A DNA stretch of 64,000 nt, taken from Hirudo medicinalis. Lineage: Eukaryota > Annelida > Clitellata > Hirudinida > Hirudinidae. The notes under the pieces were generated by a model. The model was not told the origin of the DNA and ran no database searches. It saw nothing but the letters and a program-made list of their open reading frames with translations. The translations under genes were made by a program, and so were the position numbers. The stretch is from NCBI GenBank assembly GCA_011800805.1, contig MPNW01000124.1, forward strand, positions 35,925 through 99,924, in the 5' to 3' direction. Every line of letters begins with the position of its first letter. Position 1 is the first letter of the stretch. Shown here piece by piece: positions 1-12,794 of this stretch.

Positions 1-212
1 GGGCGTCAAATTGATATCAAATGAAAACCAAATTCGGTGACATTCTGTCAAATCTACGTGCGAATAAAACCCATTTTGATGAACAGGAAATAATTTCATC
101 TGCTGTGTTGTCAGTTCATTGAGTTGATTATTTCAGTTACTCTCCACTTTTCAATGCTTTTCATTAAAGCTTATGACACATTGTTACAGTGAGGCAAATA
201 ATAAAAACAGTA

Positions 213-216
<4 letters not shown>

Positions 217-247
<31 letters not shown>

Positions 248-311
248 TAATAATAACAATGATGATGATGATGATGATAATTATAATAATAATAATAATG
301 ACAATAATAAT
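217..311. repeat. TAA/GAT microsatellite
   Basis: Imperfect AAT repeats are interrupted by about seven GAT units and then resume. Similar trinucleotide runs occur at 1358-1382, 6553-6580, 22644-22679, 47739-47784 and 62724-62749, so simple-repeat growth is common in this genome. Confidence 0.9.
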
Positions 312-1006
312 TTGCTTTAAAAACGACATCAGTTAAGGTTAAACGTTGTCCCTGTATGCTCGTGATGTGATTCTACTTAAGGCACCTCTGAATGTCATCA
401 CACACAAGATTAACCCATTTAGAAAGATTAAGTCATTAAGAATAAATAATTTAATTAAGATTTAAACTAAAATCAAATAATGGATACAAATAGTACTCAA
501 TTAACAACAGACGAGTTGAATGATTAAGATTAAATTTATTGGCAAATAAAATTAATTGGCCAATAAATGCGAAGGACGTGTTGTTTTTGTCAAAGTAAAC
601 TTTACAGTAAAAAAATTTACGACAGCATGTCAGTTATACGAGATGAGTTAAGCGAGGTCTAGCAGACTAATCATGTCACCAGTCTCAACTTGCAAATAGA
701 GACAATAGTACTTTTTTTTTAAAACAATCATTTTTAAGAATCGGCTCGTCATTTTTATGTTGCAGAAAGAGAACTTTTCTATTTGTCTTTAGCGTTTAAC
801 AAAATGAATGTTTGAATTTGTTTTCTGCTGAGCATTATTTTTGATTTTATTGACATGCTTCTCGAGCACAAAAAATGGTTTTAAATTATTGAGAGAATCA
901 CACAAGACACATTTACGCAAGTATTACAAATATAAATCGTACAGTTGCACGGTAAATGAGATAAGGGATGTGGATGGGATATAGAAACAATTCACCGAAA
1001 TGCCAA

Positions 1007-1084
1007 ATTTTATTCAATGTCATTACCCTTTTATTCAATGTCATTACCCTTTTATTCAAATGTCATTACCCTTTTATTCAAATG
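1007..1084. repeat. Tandem repeat of about 20-21 bp
   Basis: The unit ttttattcaatgtcattacc occurs about three and a half times head to tail; later copies gain one A (caaatg instead of caatg). It lies in the presumed FOXK intron and has no evident function. Confidence 0.85.
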
Positions 1085-1990
1085 AGCAAAGCTACATATT
1101 GTAATTAAGCTTACTCATCAGTCAAATCACCACAAGCAGAATGTCAATAAAACACATCAACGTTCAACCAAAGCATTCCATTAAAGGAAATAATAATTTG
1201 GTATAGCAATCTCACTAAGGCCAATCATGCACTGGCTTTATTGATTGACACATCGTTTGAACTAGGTGTTTCATTTCCTCTTTATACATTCGCATTATTG
1301 CATCATGCTTCCAGCACATTCGCATTGTGACACCATGACACTTGAGTTTGTTTCTAATAACAACAACAACAACAACAACAACTCTTGCAGGTTTGTTGCA
1401 AGTCCATTCAGAGAACATAAGCAGACCAAGGTTCTCTTATTCCCAGCCTGGTCTTCAATAAGCTGCTATGAAAGACCAACTTATGATAGATCCCTTAGGC
1501 TATGCAATCTGTTGTTGTTTTTATTGTTGCTCATGCAGTTGCTGTTTATTGTTTGCAAACTATACACTGTTTCCGTATAAGAACTCAAACATTGTAATAT
1601 TTACATTACAATTGTATCCTAATATTGTACAAATAATATCATTATTAGCCCCTCTGTTGATGAGGTTGACTACTTATTATCATTTTCCAATATTTCCACA
1701 AGCTCCAACGACTTGTAGTGGTGTTGTAGCTCAGCTTTGCAGGTGTTGAAATCATGTCAGACATTTCACAATCCTCTGCCAAATGACACATGCTTATTAA
1801 ATGTATCAAAGAAAATGCAATTACTTAATGTTACAATTAGTTGACAATGTTACAATGCAATTCAATTAATACCTAATATTCGACGAAACTAATAGACTTG
1901 CAAGAATATAAATTCACATTAAATGATTTGCAAGCAAACATGTAAACGAATACATTAAGTCACAACGAAACAATTAATTTGTCTACTCAC

Positions 1991-2352
1991 GTATTAGGCA
2001 GTTCAAATGCAGAGCCCCCCTTTTTATGGAATACGTCGTCAACGAAGAGTCCGTTTTTGCCCGTCACGAGGGCGTAGAACCTCGCGTCGGTGGTATATAT
2101 TTCAAGATGATTTCGAGAGATGAAAGTGGACTGCCCCATGTCGACATCAGCACTGCTCCTCTTTGAACTGGACCTGCCGACCGTTATTCTGCTTTTCTTC
2201 ATCCAATAATCTACGGCCCTGTCCTTGCACACCAAGCGGGCTATGGCTCGGTCTGGTGAACCGTTCATTCCTCCGTCATAATCTCGCGAGCATCGATTGC
2301 TTGACTTCAAAGCAAAGACGTTTCTATCATCAGCACAAACGGAAGAATGCAT
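1991..2352 (-). CDS. FOXK: Forkhead box protein K, first coding exon (FHA domain)
   Basis: Only the N-terminal part is in the window. From the ATG at 2352 the exon encodes about 120 residues and ends at a GTGAGT donor (1990). Residues from about 40 onward form a forkhead-associated domain, a phosphothreonine-binding fold: the core reads ITVGRSSSK, then an FISRNHLEI stretch, then GKNGLFVDD. This closely follows the FHA domain of vertebrate FOXK1/FOXK2, which combine it with a downstream forkhead DNA-binding domain and act as nuclear repressors of autophagy and glycolytic genes. The forkhead exons must lie beyond the left edge, since nothing in 1-1990 encodes them. The frame stays open a short way upstream, but 2352 is the first Met. 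Other FHA proteins are less likely because the FISRNHLEI and GKNGLFVDD blocks are FOXK-like. Confidence 0.85.
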
Positions 2353-2395
2353 TTGTTTACTTCGAGAAGGCGATGTTTTAGTTGTTTTCGTGCCG

Positions 2396-3612
2396 TGAAC
2401 AAGACAACAACAATAAACAACAAATATGGCTGCCGCCGGTTTTTAGTCCGTTTGATTACCACGTGCGTGATTAATTCGCTGTTTAATTGAAAGTAATTGA
2501 TGCAATTTTTATTATCCGAGCAAAGTTACCTATTTAAAGATTTTATTAAAAATATACTTTTTAGAATATGTTTCAAGAAATGGATTCTTACTCTTCCTAA
2601 AGGTTTCGCAAAGTGCTTTGTCATTCAATAAGGGGTCAAAAATCAGTTTTATTCACTGATAAATATTCCTAAAATGTATATGTATAAATAAGCAAATAGA
2701 GGAAAATTGAAAATTAATCATTTTCAGACATAGTGACATTTGATTTCATTAAATAAACAAAGAATATTATTATTCTATCATTTCAAAATTTTCATATGGT
2801 TACGAATGACGTCATAGAATTTGCAAAGATCTCTTGGTAACGTCTTTGACGATATGGTTGATAAGTAACATTTAAAAAACATCATCCACTCAGTTAAAAT
2901 TTAAATTGTAAGTTTCCACAATAAATAATTTTTTTTTCGTTTTGTCATCACAGGAAATAAATTAGAAAATGTTTGTTAAATTCATCGCCCAAGACTTCCC
3001 ATGTTTCAATTCTATTATTATTATTATTGACTTGAAAAAAAGCATGTCGATATAAAGTCTCAAAATACAATTACCAGAGCCGCTTCAGTCTCACTAAGCA
3101 TTTCGTAATACGGGCAGAGTGTAGATGCATCCAATCGAATTACTATTCCAAAATAACGCCTTTCAGCCATTCGACCATGTCACATGTTAGGCTCTGGTGG
3201 CCACTGACGTGCCCTACTTGTGTAAAATACGAATCCACATTTACATTGTCGAGGACAACGTGATTATAAAAATGTAAGATTGAAAGATCTTTTGCATTTC
3301 TTTCTTTTGTGTAACTAAGATTGAAACTTCATTTTAGGCTTCATGCCACACCATTTCATTTCCCAACAAGTTACCATTTGAAATGATGACAAGCAGACAA
3401 TTGTCAATCACCATCAATCAGACAATCAACAATTGTCAATCACCATCAATCAGACAATCAACAATTGTCAATCACCATCAATCCATGCAAACCTAAGATC
3501 AAACAGTGTTAACTCATGCCAAAATATGCAAAAGTGAACTTGGAAGCATTCAACCCAAATGAAAGAACAAGGAAATAAATTTGATTATTGTATCCAAGAG
3601 TCAATTGATTTG
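2396..3612. other. Intergenic, FOXK 5' flank to DNAAF5 3' end
   Basis: The stretch separates the 5' end of FOXK from the 3' end of DNAAF5, both on the minus strand. No exon is supported. Apart from the 32 bp tandem repeat at 3398-3483 it is unique AT-rich sequence. The FOXK promoter should lie just above 2400, but I cannot pin down its elements. Confidence 0.55.
3398..3483. repeat. 32 bp tandem repeat, 2.7 copies
   Basis: The unit begins caattgtcaatcaccatcaa and recurs with starts at 3398, 3430 and 3462, almost without mismatch. It lies about 130 bp past the DNAAF5 stop codon, in the 3' flank or 3' UTR of that gene. There are no spacers between the units. Confidence 0.9.
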
Positions 3613-6600
3613 TCAAGAAGGCTTGGGCAAGGAGTGAATGTGTCGGATCAGGCTGTCGCAGTACTCAGTCGACCTGTGCTTCAACCTCACATCATCAGTC
3701 AGCTTCAACAACATGTCTGGACTGAGACTAGCATTTTTCATGAGTGTGCCTAAAAATGAGCAAACATAAACAATAAAATATGTTTTAATATACGAGCTAC
3801 AAAAATAAACATAGGGTTTTTTTTTATTAATTTCAATACAGAGAAAAGGATGCGACATGAAGCAGCTTTTTTGGGCACAAGACAACCAAGGACATACCAC
3901 ATCACATCATCTACGCATAGCAGCACAATTCAATTGTCCATTCAGTGCATATGCTGCTTTCATTCAATTTGTGCTGCATAAATGTTTTTAATAATAATAA
4001 TAATTCATCTTCATATCAAGTCCAAGCATCCATCTCCCCTTACTTAGAATGGCCTCCTGGATCTTCTGATTGGGATCATCCAGATGAATCAAAAGTCCCT
4101 TGAAGATCTCCTCCAGGTGAGCACTGTACAACGAGACGTTGTAATCAGGGCGAAGGCAGGACAGGTAGGAGGAAAAGGTCTCGGATGCAGCGCTCCGAAC
4201 GTCGTCGTTTCCATCGTCGAGTCTCTTCAAGAGGTCGGGGTAGAGGTTGTACAGGTCGGAGTTCTTCTCCAGACTGTCCCCAAAGATGGAAAAGATCTTG
4301 GAGAGGATGTGGCAGGTGGTCAACCTGGTTCCCCTGTTCTCGTCCTCCAATAGAGACCTAAGCTGGTTCACAATTTTGACACCTGCCAGGGCCTCAAACT
4401 GGATTAAGAATGGTTATGATTAGGCTGGGAAAATTGTTCAACATTGCTCAACATTTAATCAGTCAAGTTAATATTCACCCCAATATTCCTGGTAGTCTAT
4501 TGTTTAAAGTACATTAGCTTGTTTACATTACTTCTTGATTTTTAATAAATGTAACTTTGATAAATGTAAGGAACAACTGAGAACTACTCAATATATTAAC
4601 AACTACATCCCATAATTATATTCCTTTATTAATAAATTAAATTCGTAAATATTCATTACCAATACAAATTCTCAAATAATTTTGATTTTTAAACAAATTA
4701 AACTTTCCCTCACCTGCTCCCTACTAAGAAGTTCAAGGTCAAGCACTGTCCATAGACAGGAGATGGCCGACTTTCTCAGGACCTCGGAAGTCCTCCCGGC
4801 AGTCCAAACACAGTTTGGTAGGATCATATCCCCCACCACTCGCAGGACCAAATCCCCGGACCTAAGGAAGAGATTATTAATAATTAACTTTTTGTAGTTA
4901 TTTATAAAACAATATTTAAAATAATGTTTCATGCAGACTTTATACATTTGCAAAATTTCAATGCATTTCAGTTTTATAGGCCTGACAGTGCTTCTTTGAA
5001 TAATGCACCAATGAAGCCTCATGCAAGGATTAATCAACAATTTGTCATTGCACGACGTCATTGCATGAAATATTCTTAATTATTTCAAAATAAAATAATT
5101 TTAAGATATTATTCTACAGTTGCACAAACAATGATAAAAATCTTCACCCTTCACGACTGAACAACGAGGGTTTCGACGTCATGATGTGACTCAGCAGAGC
5201 AAAGGAGGTGTGCCTGAGGTCCGCGCTTTTCGACGTCTTGAGGTTGTCTGAACAAATCTCCATTATCACTCCGAGACAATGTTCCAAAGAGCTGCCTGCA
5301 CGGTCCAGTTTAAAAGAAACATCTCAAAATTACATTTGTATTCCTGATCTTCGATCTTAGACTGATTAATAGAAATTTTAGGTCCAATAGAATCGTAATA
5401 ATACAAAAATGAATAATACATAATACTTTGGGGGCATAGCATCAGTCTGTTGGTTGGTTAATTAAATGAAGGTTAATGCTGGTTAACACATTAATAGCAA
5501 CAGAATGATAACAATGATAGGATCACCAACAAGTAAATTCATCAAGCAAAACCCTGGGCACCATAAAAACACACCATCGGCCAAATGGATGAAAGTCCCA
5601 AAAGCCAAAAGCTGAGGAGAGTTGCTGAGCCAATCGCCCGAATGCTGCCTCAGTTGATCCAGAAAGTTCTGCGCATGCCTGCGGATGAGCGTATTTCTGT
5701 CGGGCATTTTCTCAGTAGAAGACAACTTTTCCAGGAGTTCCAGGGACTGTTTCAATGGAAAAATGAACATTTACCAGCAGCACATGTTTTCCAAATATGC
5801 TTGCAAGTAAATATTTCGAACTGACAACTTTTAAGCATTTAAATTCAAAAACTATTTGCTAAGAATAACAGATTAAATTCCTGAAAATGCAGGTCAGCCC
5901 GTTGGATTGAGTTCGGGTATGATAAGTGCAAAACCAAGTCATTAGGTGTCACATTATTGTCACTGCCCGAGCTGCCAGGGAACGCCTTTGGAAGAGGCCC
6001 CTTTATAAACGGCTGGGAGGTACTCATACCCATACTGGCATTGGTGAAAGCTAAATATTGCATAATTGGAATATGAAAAATCAATAACAATCACCTTTCA
6101 GCAGATGAAGAACCAAAGTGATATTAATGCAAATTCTAAGCACATTTTGACCGACCGACCAACTCTCCATCCCGTGCATCAGGATGTTAGCATCAGCATC
6201 AACCAACCTTGATTTTAGTCTTCTCTCTCCTGTGAAGGGACAGTATGTAGAGGAGCATCGAGAACATCTGGTATGCCACAGAATGGCTTTCATCTCCAAC
6301 AATGTCGATGATGCTCTCGATGCACATCAGGAGAGCTTCTTGAATTCTCACCTGCGAATCAATTCATTTTTAGTGATTAAGATAATAAATATCCGCTTCA
6401 ATTAATATCTCCTTATCAGCAATTAATTTAAACGTCCTTTTGCAATCTAGTAATTAATAGAACTTAGGCATCATTTCCTATCACCTCGGAATGATAACAT
6501 GTTACTGTATGGCACGGATTACAAACAAAATGAATTAAGTAATTATGATTGTGATAATAATAATAATAATAATAATAATAAATGATTTTTATGATGTCAC

Positions 6601-8957
6601 ATGCACAGCACCAGAGATTTGGTTCACAGACAAAGGTTATCCTGAATAGGTTTATAAGCTATTTAAAATATATAAATGGAAATTTCGAAAATCCCACCTC
6701 TGCCACTTGGCATATGCCCGGATCGGAAATAACCTGGAGGATCCTGGGCAGGTGAGACTGGAGCTGAACAGCCTGCGACCCTGTGATGACGTGAGCGAGG
6801 ATAAAGATGGACCCATGGGACTGGGAGATCTTTATGTTCTCCATGATCATCTTACACCAGATGTCGACGTCGACAAAGTAACCGATCAACTCTGAGCTTT
6901 TCATCACCTGTAGATTGCAATTTTAACATTCAATTATAATCAAAATAGAATTACAATGCAGAGTTTAAGATTAAATTACTAAAATTGATAATAGCAACAA
7001 CAAATGGACTAAATTCTTCGATATTCTTGAGCAGGTTCCTGCTCAAATGGTTGCATTCCTTGTGGCCGTAATGGCAACAGTTGTAAAGTGTCGCATCCAC
7101 AACTCAGCCTGCACTGCCAGCAGGGAGGGCCCTCGGGCAGGGGCACTATATAAATGGTAGAGTGATAAAAATGTGCCTTCACATCCTATTCGGATAAACA
7201 AGGCCCAAAATATAAGCTAAATACAAATAAACAAGTAGCACTGAATCATAACTAGATGGCTAATTAAGTGTTAATTAAAGAATTCGCTCATTCAAGTGGA
7301 ATACGAATCAACTCACAAAATCAACAACTTTTGATTCCTCGTCGCAACAGGCTTTGTACAGTCCCAGCAGAGTCTTGTCAAGGTGTTGCGTGACGTTGTT
7401 CTCCTCGTTGACCAGCATGACGTACAGCAACTTTGCCGCCTGGAGTCTCGTGTCGGCATTCCAATCGGCCATGTCGTTGACAATGGCAGGCAGAATCTTG
7501 GAGTAGTGGTTATAGACCAACTGGCGACAGCCAAGGTTAGGCCTTTTGACTGGAAGAATTAGAGGTGCCAAGTTCGAATCAGTTCATAAAATAAAGGATA
7601 TCGGTTATTGTGTTTATTTAATGAAATTCTTACCATGCTTTGGATAATGATCTGGAGCGGGTTTCATAAAGTCAATTTTATCTTTCAAGTCGTTCTCATT
7701 CTCCGATTCGTACTTCATGCCTGGAGAAAGACAGTGTACTGATTGTACTCAGCCTCAAGAAGCATATTGCAAGTGTGCTAATAAATTACTGACATATTTA
7801 ATTTATGCTGATTCGTTTTTCTACTTCAAACAACAATTTGCTCCACAATTTTAATTCACAATGTAGCATCATTTCTAACATTCTCATCAAAAGCAACTCA
7901 CCAATGTCATGCCACAATCCTTCTGCTTCCTCTCGAACCTCCAGGATTTCGTCATTGAATCCAGAAAGAAGGAGAGGAATGAGCTTCGGCTGGTACGAAT
8001 ATCTGTCTGGCAGATCCAAGAGCCATCCGCCAACTGTTTGGATGACCGCCATCCTTACAGAGGGCACAGGGTCAAACAGCCTTTGGGCCAAATGGGAAAC
8101 CACATCATCGACAGATTTTCCATTTCCATACTGTATGACGGTGCCTATGAAAAAGAGATGAAACTATTAAAATAATGGCTGTCTATGTGTATTGTATAAT
8201 CAAGCAAATTTTAGCAATATTGGTAATAAGAATATTCATTTGGTAACATTTTCAGACAAATGTTGTTCTTTTTATATAAAAACAAAATTTTACCAATTGT
8301 CTGGATGACAAGTGTTCTAACTTTGGAGTGTTGGTGTGTCACAGTCAGCAAAAGGGGCTTTATCAACATCTCTGAATGGTGATAGAATTGCTCTGGAATA
8401 GTTGCGGCCACCAGAGATGCACATTCACAACTACACTTCCTTATCTCTGGGTATGTGTCAGTGATCGTCTGCTGCAAGATTTTAACCACATCATTCACAA
8501 ATGGTGTCACTTTCTTCTTGCAAATTTGTATAATCTGTTTCAAGAATTTTAGTAGTTGTAGACGTATTTCTTCGGATGGTTCGACAATGTCTTGTTGAGC
8601 CAAGCGCTTGACAAGAGTAGGAAAGATTTTAATCAACAAAAAATCTGGATTGGGAACTGTTGCAAAAATTTCAGAAATAATTGAAATTGACAAATGTCGG
8701 CATTGCTCTACAGGGTCGCTGAATACTTTCAGATGAGAATTTATAAAGTGGTCTGAAGCCAAGATTCCTAGATTTTCTTCTTTATGACACTCTTCGGCTA
8801 CGATTTGACGAATGTCCGCTAGAGCCTTTTTACGGACATTCTTGTTTTCTTCGTGCAAACAATTTAAGGGACGCTGAATTTTCCTCGCGACATCGTCATC
8901 CTGATTTTTCGTCTTCGCTGAAGATGTTTGAAAATCACCGGCAACCGCGTCAGCCAT
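3613..8957 (-). CDS. DNAAF5: Dynein axonemal assembly factor 5 (HEAT-repeat protein)
   Basis: A cytoplasmic HEAT-repeat protein needed to pre-assemble outer and inner dynein arms for motile cilia. Eleven exons (high to low coordinate): 8957-8294, 8144-7902, 7720-7634, 7549-7317, 6907-6698, 6351-6208, 5746-5575, 5295-5148, 4861-4714, 4398-4044, 3749-3613. Phases close exactly to give 846 residues (human about 855). Helical HEAT pairs run throughout. The C-terminal third is most recognisable: [20 protein letters not shown], then [27 protein letters not shown] and a terminal [16 protein letters not shown], all matching vertebrate DNAAF5/HEATR2. The start at 8957 gives a short acidic leader before the first HEAT repeat. 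All junctions read are GT..AG. Exons 7-8 are least conserved but agree in phase. Presence of this gene argues for an animal with motile cilia. Confidence 0.93.
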
Positions 8958-9652
8958 GTTATAGATGTTTCCTTAGCAGCAAAACTTCCGCTCTTAAAAA
9001 TGCATTTCCCCACAAATGCTTATTGAAATGTCGCAAGCGTTGTAATTTGTTATTTAAACGAAAAATAAATAATATTTTTAATATTTGTAGGTTATTTTTC
9101 AACATTGGCTTTAACAAAAGTTATGTACGCTGATGAAAAAGATGCTTTAAACTTCTACATTCTATGAGTCTTTACATTCAGCCAGCTCAGTTTTTTTCGC
9201 TAAATACACCATATGTATAAGTAATATTTTATTGTCAATATTATAACAATTTCACTTTAGGTATTGGATACCTTAGCAAATAGTGTTGTTGCCATGGTAA
9301 TTCAATGGTTATTTAATGAGCAATGGATTTGAATTTGGTTATAGTGACATATGTTCCAACTTAACTTCAAGACCGCTTCAAGGCTGAAGATAATTTTCAC
9401 TGAGGAGGAAAGACTTAAACGCAAAGTGACCCGGTTGGATCAGTGTTGGCAATTGAAAGGGTTAGTCAGTTACAGATGTGCCGACTGCCGACGGAGGAGA
9501 GCAGCTTCCGCCTTTGCGAACAACGCATTATCGAGCAAAAGTCTCTTTAAAACGTTTAGAAAACAAATATTCCTTCATTATTTCATACGGTTCCACATGT
9601 GCTGATGTGCTGCTGCTGATCTGAACCCTCGCCTTACCGATGTGTGTACAAG

Positions 9653-9795
9653 CCAGGTCCGCCGACAGAAATTTCGGGATCCTAGGCACTGCGATCTCGG
9701 GCTATGTTATGTCAATTTGGTAATGGAAAAGCAAAAAAATGGTTAAGATTGTAAACTTTTAATATTTTAAAACCCGGCGGGCGCTTCCCCCGTTC
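9653..9795. repeat. Dispersed repeat copy A (possible DNA-transposon end)
   Basis: This shares the core ttatgtcaatttggtaatgg plus aaaagcaaaaa with copies at 11437-11545 and 18532-18620. Copies A and B also share flanking gaaatttcgg, cctaggc and a GC-rich cggcgggc or gggcgggc stretch. Copy B begins cagggccgccc, which is typical of hAT-type ends. Copy C sits directly beside hAT-like coding remains, so I infer a non-autonomous or decayed hAT family. Confidence 0.65.
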
Positions 9796-10402
9796 TCGGA
9801 GGACCTGTGCACAGCACGGGTAAGACAGGTAGGTTAGGAAGACCTGAATGCTAGAGTAGATATCCTGAAATTTATTCTTTAGCGGTATTCTCCAAATACC
9901 AATGGAGGTAAAGTGGAGCAACGTTCATATGTTTTTGTTGTAAATTTTGTTTAAGACATTTAAGACTAAGCTACTTGTATTTTTATTATCTATCCGAGCA
10001 GCACCTCGATCGACTTCTCGCTGCTGACTTTGCTGCAAACTTTTGTTAAGCCAGATGGAGGCCGTACGCATAATCATTTTGAAGTGAACGTTAATTTAAT
10101 TCAAATCACAAAGAAAATTTCAATATTATCGGAGTTATTAATATTCGTAATACTCACTTAAAAGTTTTACTCGTTAACAAAAGCTGACAGTGTTATTAAA
10201 ATGCGATGCACCTGTTTTATTTTTGGCTCAATCGGCCTCAAATTTGCGTTCAGCCCCGATATCTGTTAAGTATTGAATTATCAATCAGGAGTAATCTGTT
10301 CTATCAGTTTATTCTTTGTTAAGAGTTCCAATAAATATTGTTTCACAATAAAATTTCACACTTCATTTTAAAGTCTAACAATCTAAACGAGGATTCTCAG
10401 AC

Positions 10403-10630
10403 TCAGTAAAGAATTAAATTCCTTAGAAATCGAAGATATTCCCTATGATAATCTCTGTGTTTTTTCATGGCCAGTTCTTCAGACATTTTCAAATTTCGAA
10501 GCGACATATCCAGACTTAGGTTTGGATTGTCCGTGGTCTGTGTTTGTGGAGACCGCTTGAAATTTGAGCAGCCAGAAAATGTATTGCAAAATACTCGTTT
10601 CGTCATTGTAAACAGATTCTGAAATGTCAT
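10403..10630 (-). CDS. Short unassigned open frame
   Basis: A 75-residue frame starts at Met 10630 and ends in a stop at 10403. It has a basic, aromatic N-terminus that could be a mitochondrial presequence, and a charged helix-like C-terminus (KMSEELAMKKHRDYHREYL). I do not recognise it. No splice partner or polyadenylation signal is evident, and it sits in repeat-rich sequence, so it may be chance. Confidence 0.18.
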   Translation of the reverse strand: MTFQNLFTMTKRVFCNTFSGCSNFKRSPQTQTTDNPNLSLDMSLRNLKMSEELAMKKHRDYHREYLRFLRNLILY

Positions 10631-11436
10631 ATTTTTTATATATGTAATAAACATCGAATCTTAAGAATAGATGAAGTCAGAAATAGTTAATTATAGTAAA
10701 TAACAATTGAAATTTATAAAACACTTTCTTTGTCCGACTTGTATGACTCTGGATAATCCTCAGGCGAATCTGCCAATAGGAAATGTACAAGCGAGAAGAA
10801 ACAAGCTACAAATACTATGGCAGCCAATCGAGGCATTTGTTCAAAATCAACTCTAAGAGATCAATTATTCAAACTAAACAATTCTTCATTCGACGCAGTC
10901 GTGAAGTGTCCACAATCTCTGAAACAGCACAAACACTGTTGTTTGATGCGACAGACACTCTTATATCGGCTCATAGACGGGCCGGATCCTCTGGTATTTC
11001 AACTGTGAAAAGAAAAATATCCTGAGCACTAAAAAGATGTTGATGACATCCTGTCTGGCGTGCCATAAGAAAAAGAGCAAGAATGCTGATTCCTGTTTCT
11101 GGCAGGAAACATCAAGAAACGCGTTGAATTATTAAGGAGCGACTTTACTTAAGGAACTCATTAAAAATCTGCAGATGTTTTCTGATTCCCACTTATCTGA
11201 CCAACGATTCATATTGCATCTCAATAACCTGGCGTCATACTGCCTATTTTTAAAAGTTCTTCTGTTTTTTTTTGTTTTTTTTTTCAAATTTAGAAAACAT
11301 TCCAAATAATCTCGGGTTTTCGAGTTTTAAACAACATACGAAATGACATACTGATTGAATGGTTCAGGAATTTACGAGGTTGCTTTTGTGAACATTGGGA
11401 ATGCGCTTGTGAAGCGGAGTTTATAAACAGACATGT

Positions 11437-11545
11437 TCAGGGCCGCCCATAGAAATTTCGGCCCCTAGGCCAAAGTTATGTCAATTCAGTAATGGAAAAG
11501 CAAAAAAATAAAAAAGGTTTTAAAATCTGGGCGGGCTCCAAGAAA
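11437..11545. repeat. Dispersed repeat copy B
   Basis: This starts cagggccgcccatagaaatt and continues with the ttatgtcaattcagtaatgg core, followed by aaaagcaaaaaaa and a gggcgggc stretch. It is the second of three related copies in the window (A at 9653, C at 18532). Confidence 0.65.
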
Positions 11546-12278
11546 TTGCCGGTCCGATGGGGAATTTCAGCTTTGTACCTTGTGAGGCGCAAACAGACCG
11601 TCCCGCGAATACCAATCCGACGGGCTAAACACTCTAGGCTCGAACTAAATTTGAAAATAGAGATTCTGATGTACTCTCGACCACTTACTTCAACACGGTT
11701 TCCCTAACCACTGAATCAGGTTTAATAACACAATAAAAATACCATTATATACTGCCAATCTTAAATCTGTTGGCACCTCTAGTAGAAGAGACCATTGAAA
11801 CAATGTTTGAAAGCAGACAGAATTCCAGTTATGACATAACCGAAGAAAATGACACTAGACTGAAAAAAATGGGGCCCTTTTACTCAATACTTCAAGCAAA
11901 CACTACAAGTCTTTCATATTTTCTCAGAATTTGATTACAGACTCAATAACCTCACCAACCCCCACAATTTAAAATTACATTTAATGAAGCAGTGTATTTA
12001 TCAATCTGTCTACTAAATAGAAATGTTATTTCAAGTGAACATAGTAATACCATTTCTATAGGAAATGATAATTTATTGCCATCACAATTTGATGGATCAG
12101 CAAGCAATGTACATGCCTCAGTCTTTGCTTAAGTTGTTCACAAAGAAACCAGCCAAGAACAAAATAGAAAAATCATATTCATGTAATCAAAACTTGATGT
12201 TACGATAGCGTATTGTTGTTTGCATCCATCATACTGGCATTAAGAGCCAAAAACATCTTTTTGTGAATTGGTGAAACT

Positions 12279-12794
12279 TTAGGCAACAGCTTTCAATTCT
12301 TCTGGGAGAGGATTCTTTGGATGTTTGTTTTCAAAATGTTGCTTGTATGTCTTTGTATCGGGCATCTGTGCCTGTGATTAGTTTAAATATAACATCTTAT
12401 GAATACACAACACTGACGTAAAAATAATTCAAACAGATCAGCATTCATAAAAATAAAGCACTCATTTCATCTTAATAAATGTTAAACTCCTAAAACTATG
12501 GCTACATATACAAAGTTTACCAATTGCACTGTCAACTACAACAAATCAGTAATTCCAACTAAAATGTAAAACGTTACATCATTAAAGAAGCACTAAGAAT
12601 ACTCCTTAAAAAATGGCCCAACTAAATAGATTTTTTTAAAAACTAAATTCTATATAAACCTTGCAAACAGTGCATGAGTATACGAGGGCAGCCTGGGCCG
12701 ATTTCTTCTGGTCTGAACCTTGAGCTTTTTTCAGTTTTGCTTGTTTTTCAGCATTCTTCTGCTGGCTTTGGATTTTCTGTTGACCACGAGCCAT
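12279..12794 (-). CDS. ZNF706: Zinc finger protein 706 homologue
   Basis: A 75-residue protein in two exons (12794-12660 and 12371-12279) joined in phase 0. Residues 1-35 are basic and Gln/Lys-rich (MARGQQKIQSQQKNAEKQAK), the SERF-like N-terminus of this family. A single C2H2 zinc finger follows: the CTVCK cysteine pair closes exon 1 and the QHFENKH histidine pair lies in exon 2, then PKNPLPEEL. Human ZNF706 has 76 residues with the same layout; it represses KLF4 and is also reported to promote amyloid formation in the SERF manner. The splice falls two codons after the second cysteine. Identification rests on near full-length similarity, which is unusual for so small a protein. Confidence 0.95.

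Larger units (their letters stand above)
1..1990. other. Presumed FOXK intron 1 and flank, no exon seen
   Basis: I see no coding exon here on either strand. The stretch lies downstream, on the minus strand, of the FOXK first coding exon and is probably its first intron. It holds a (TAA)n/(GATGAT)n microsatellite at about 217-311, a 20-21 bp tandem repeat at about 1007-1084 and an (AAC)n run at about 1358-1382. Short open frames at 1215-1750 run through these simple repeats and do not look like protein. Confidence 0.6.
8958..12278. other. Repeat-rich intergenic region
   Basis: The region lies between the DNAAF5 start and the ZNF706 stop. It contains two copies of a dispersed repeat (about 9653-9795 and 11437-11545), poly-T tracts near 11260-11285 and one short unassigned minus-strand frame (10403-10630). 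Degraded frames around 10780-11030 and 11750-12000 resemble broken transposon coding sequence, but I could not assign them. Confidence 0.5.

Noticed and set aside
1266..1580. Plus-strand frame with a poly-Asn run
   Set aside because: The poly-Asn is the translation of an AAC microsatellite. Flanking residues have no similarity and the region lies in the presumed FOXK intron.
3398..3483. Regularly spaced direct repeats resembling a CRISPR array
   Set aside because: The 32 bp units abut with no spacers, and the genome is animal; it is an ordinary tandem repeat.
5867..6164. Extra DNAAF5 exons (6164-6095 and 6050-5870) joined by a 43 nt intron with a TGCTAAC branch-like motif
   Set aside because: The exon ending at 6208 and the one starting at 5746 are both phase 0 and join directly into sequence matching DNAAF5. 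The extra pieces do not look like HEAT repeats and lack a good donor.
7560..7582. tRNA-like T-arm sequence (agttcgaatc) in a DNAAF5 intron
   Set aside because: No matching acceptor stem, D arm or anticodon arm lies at the correct spacing.
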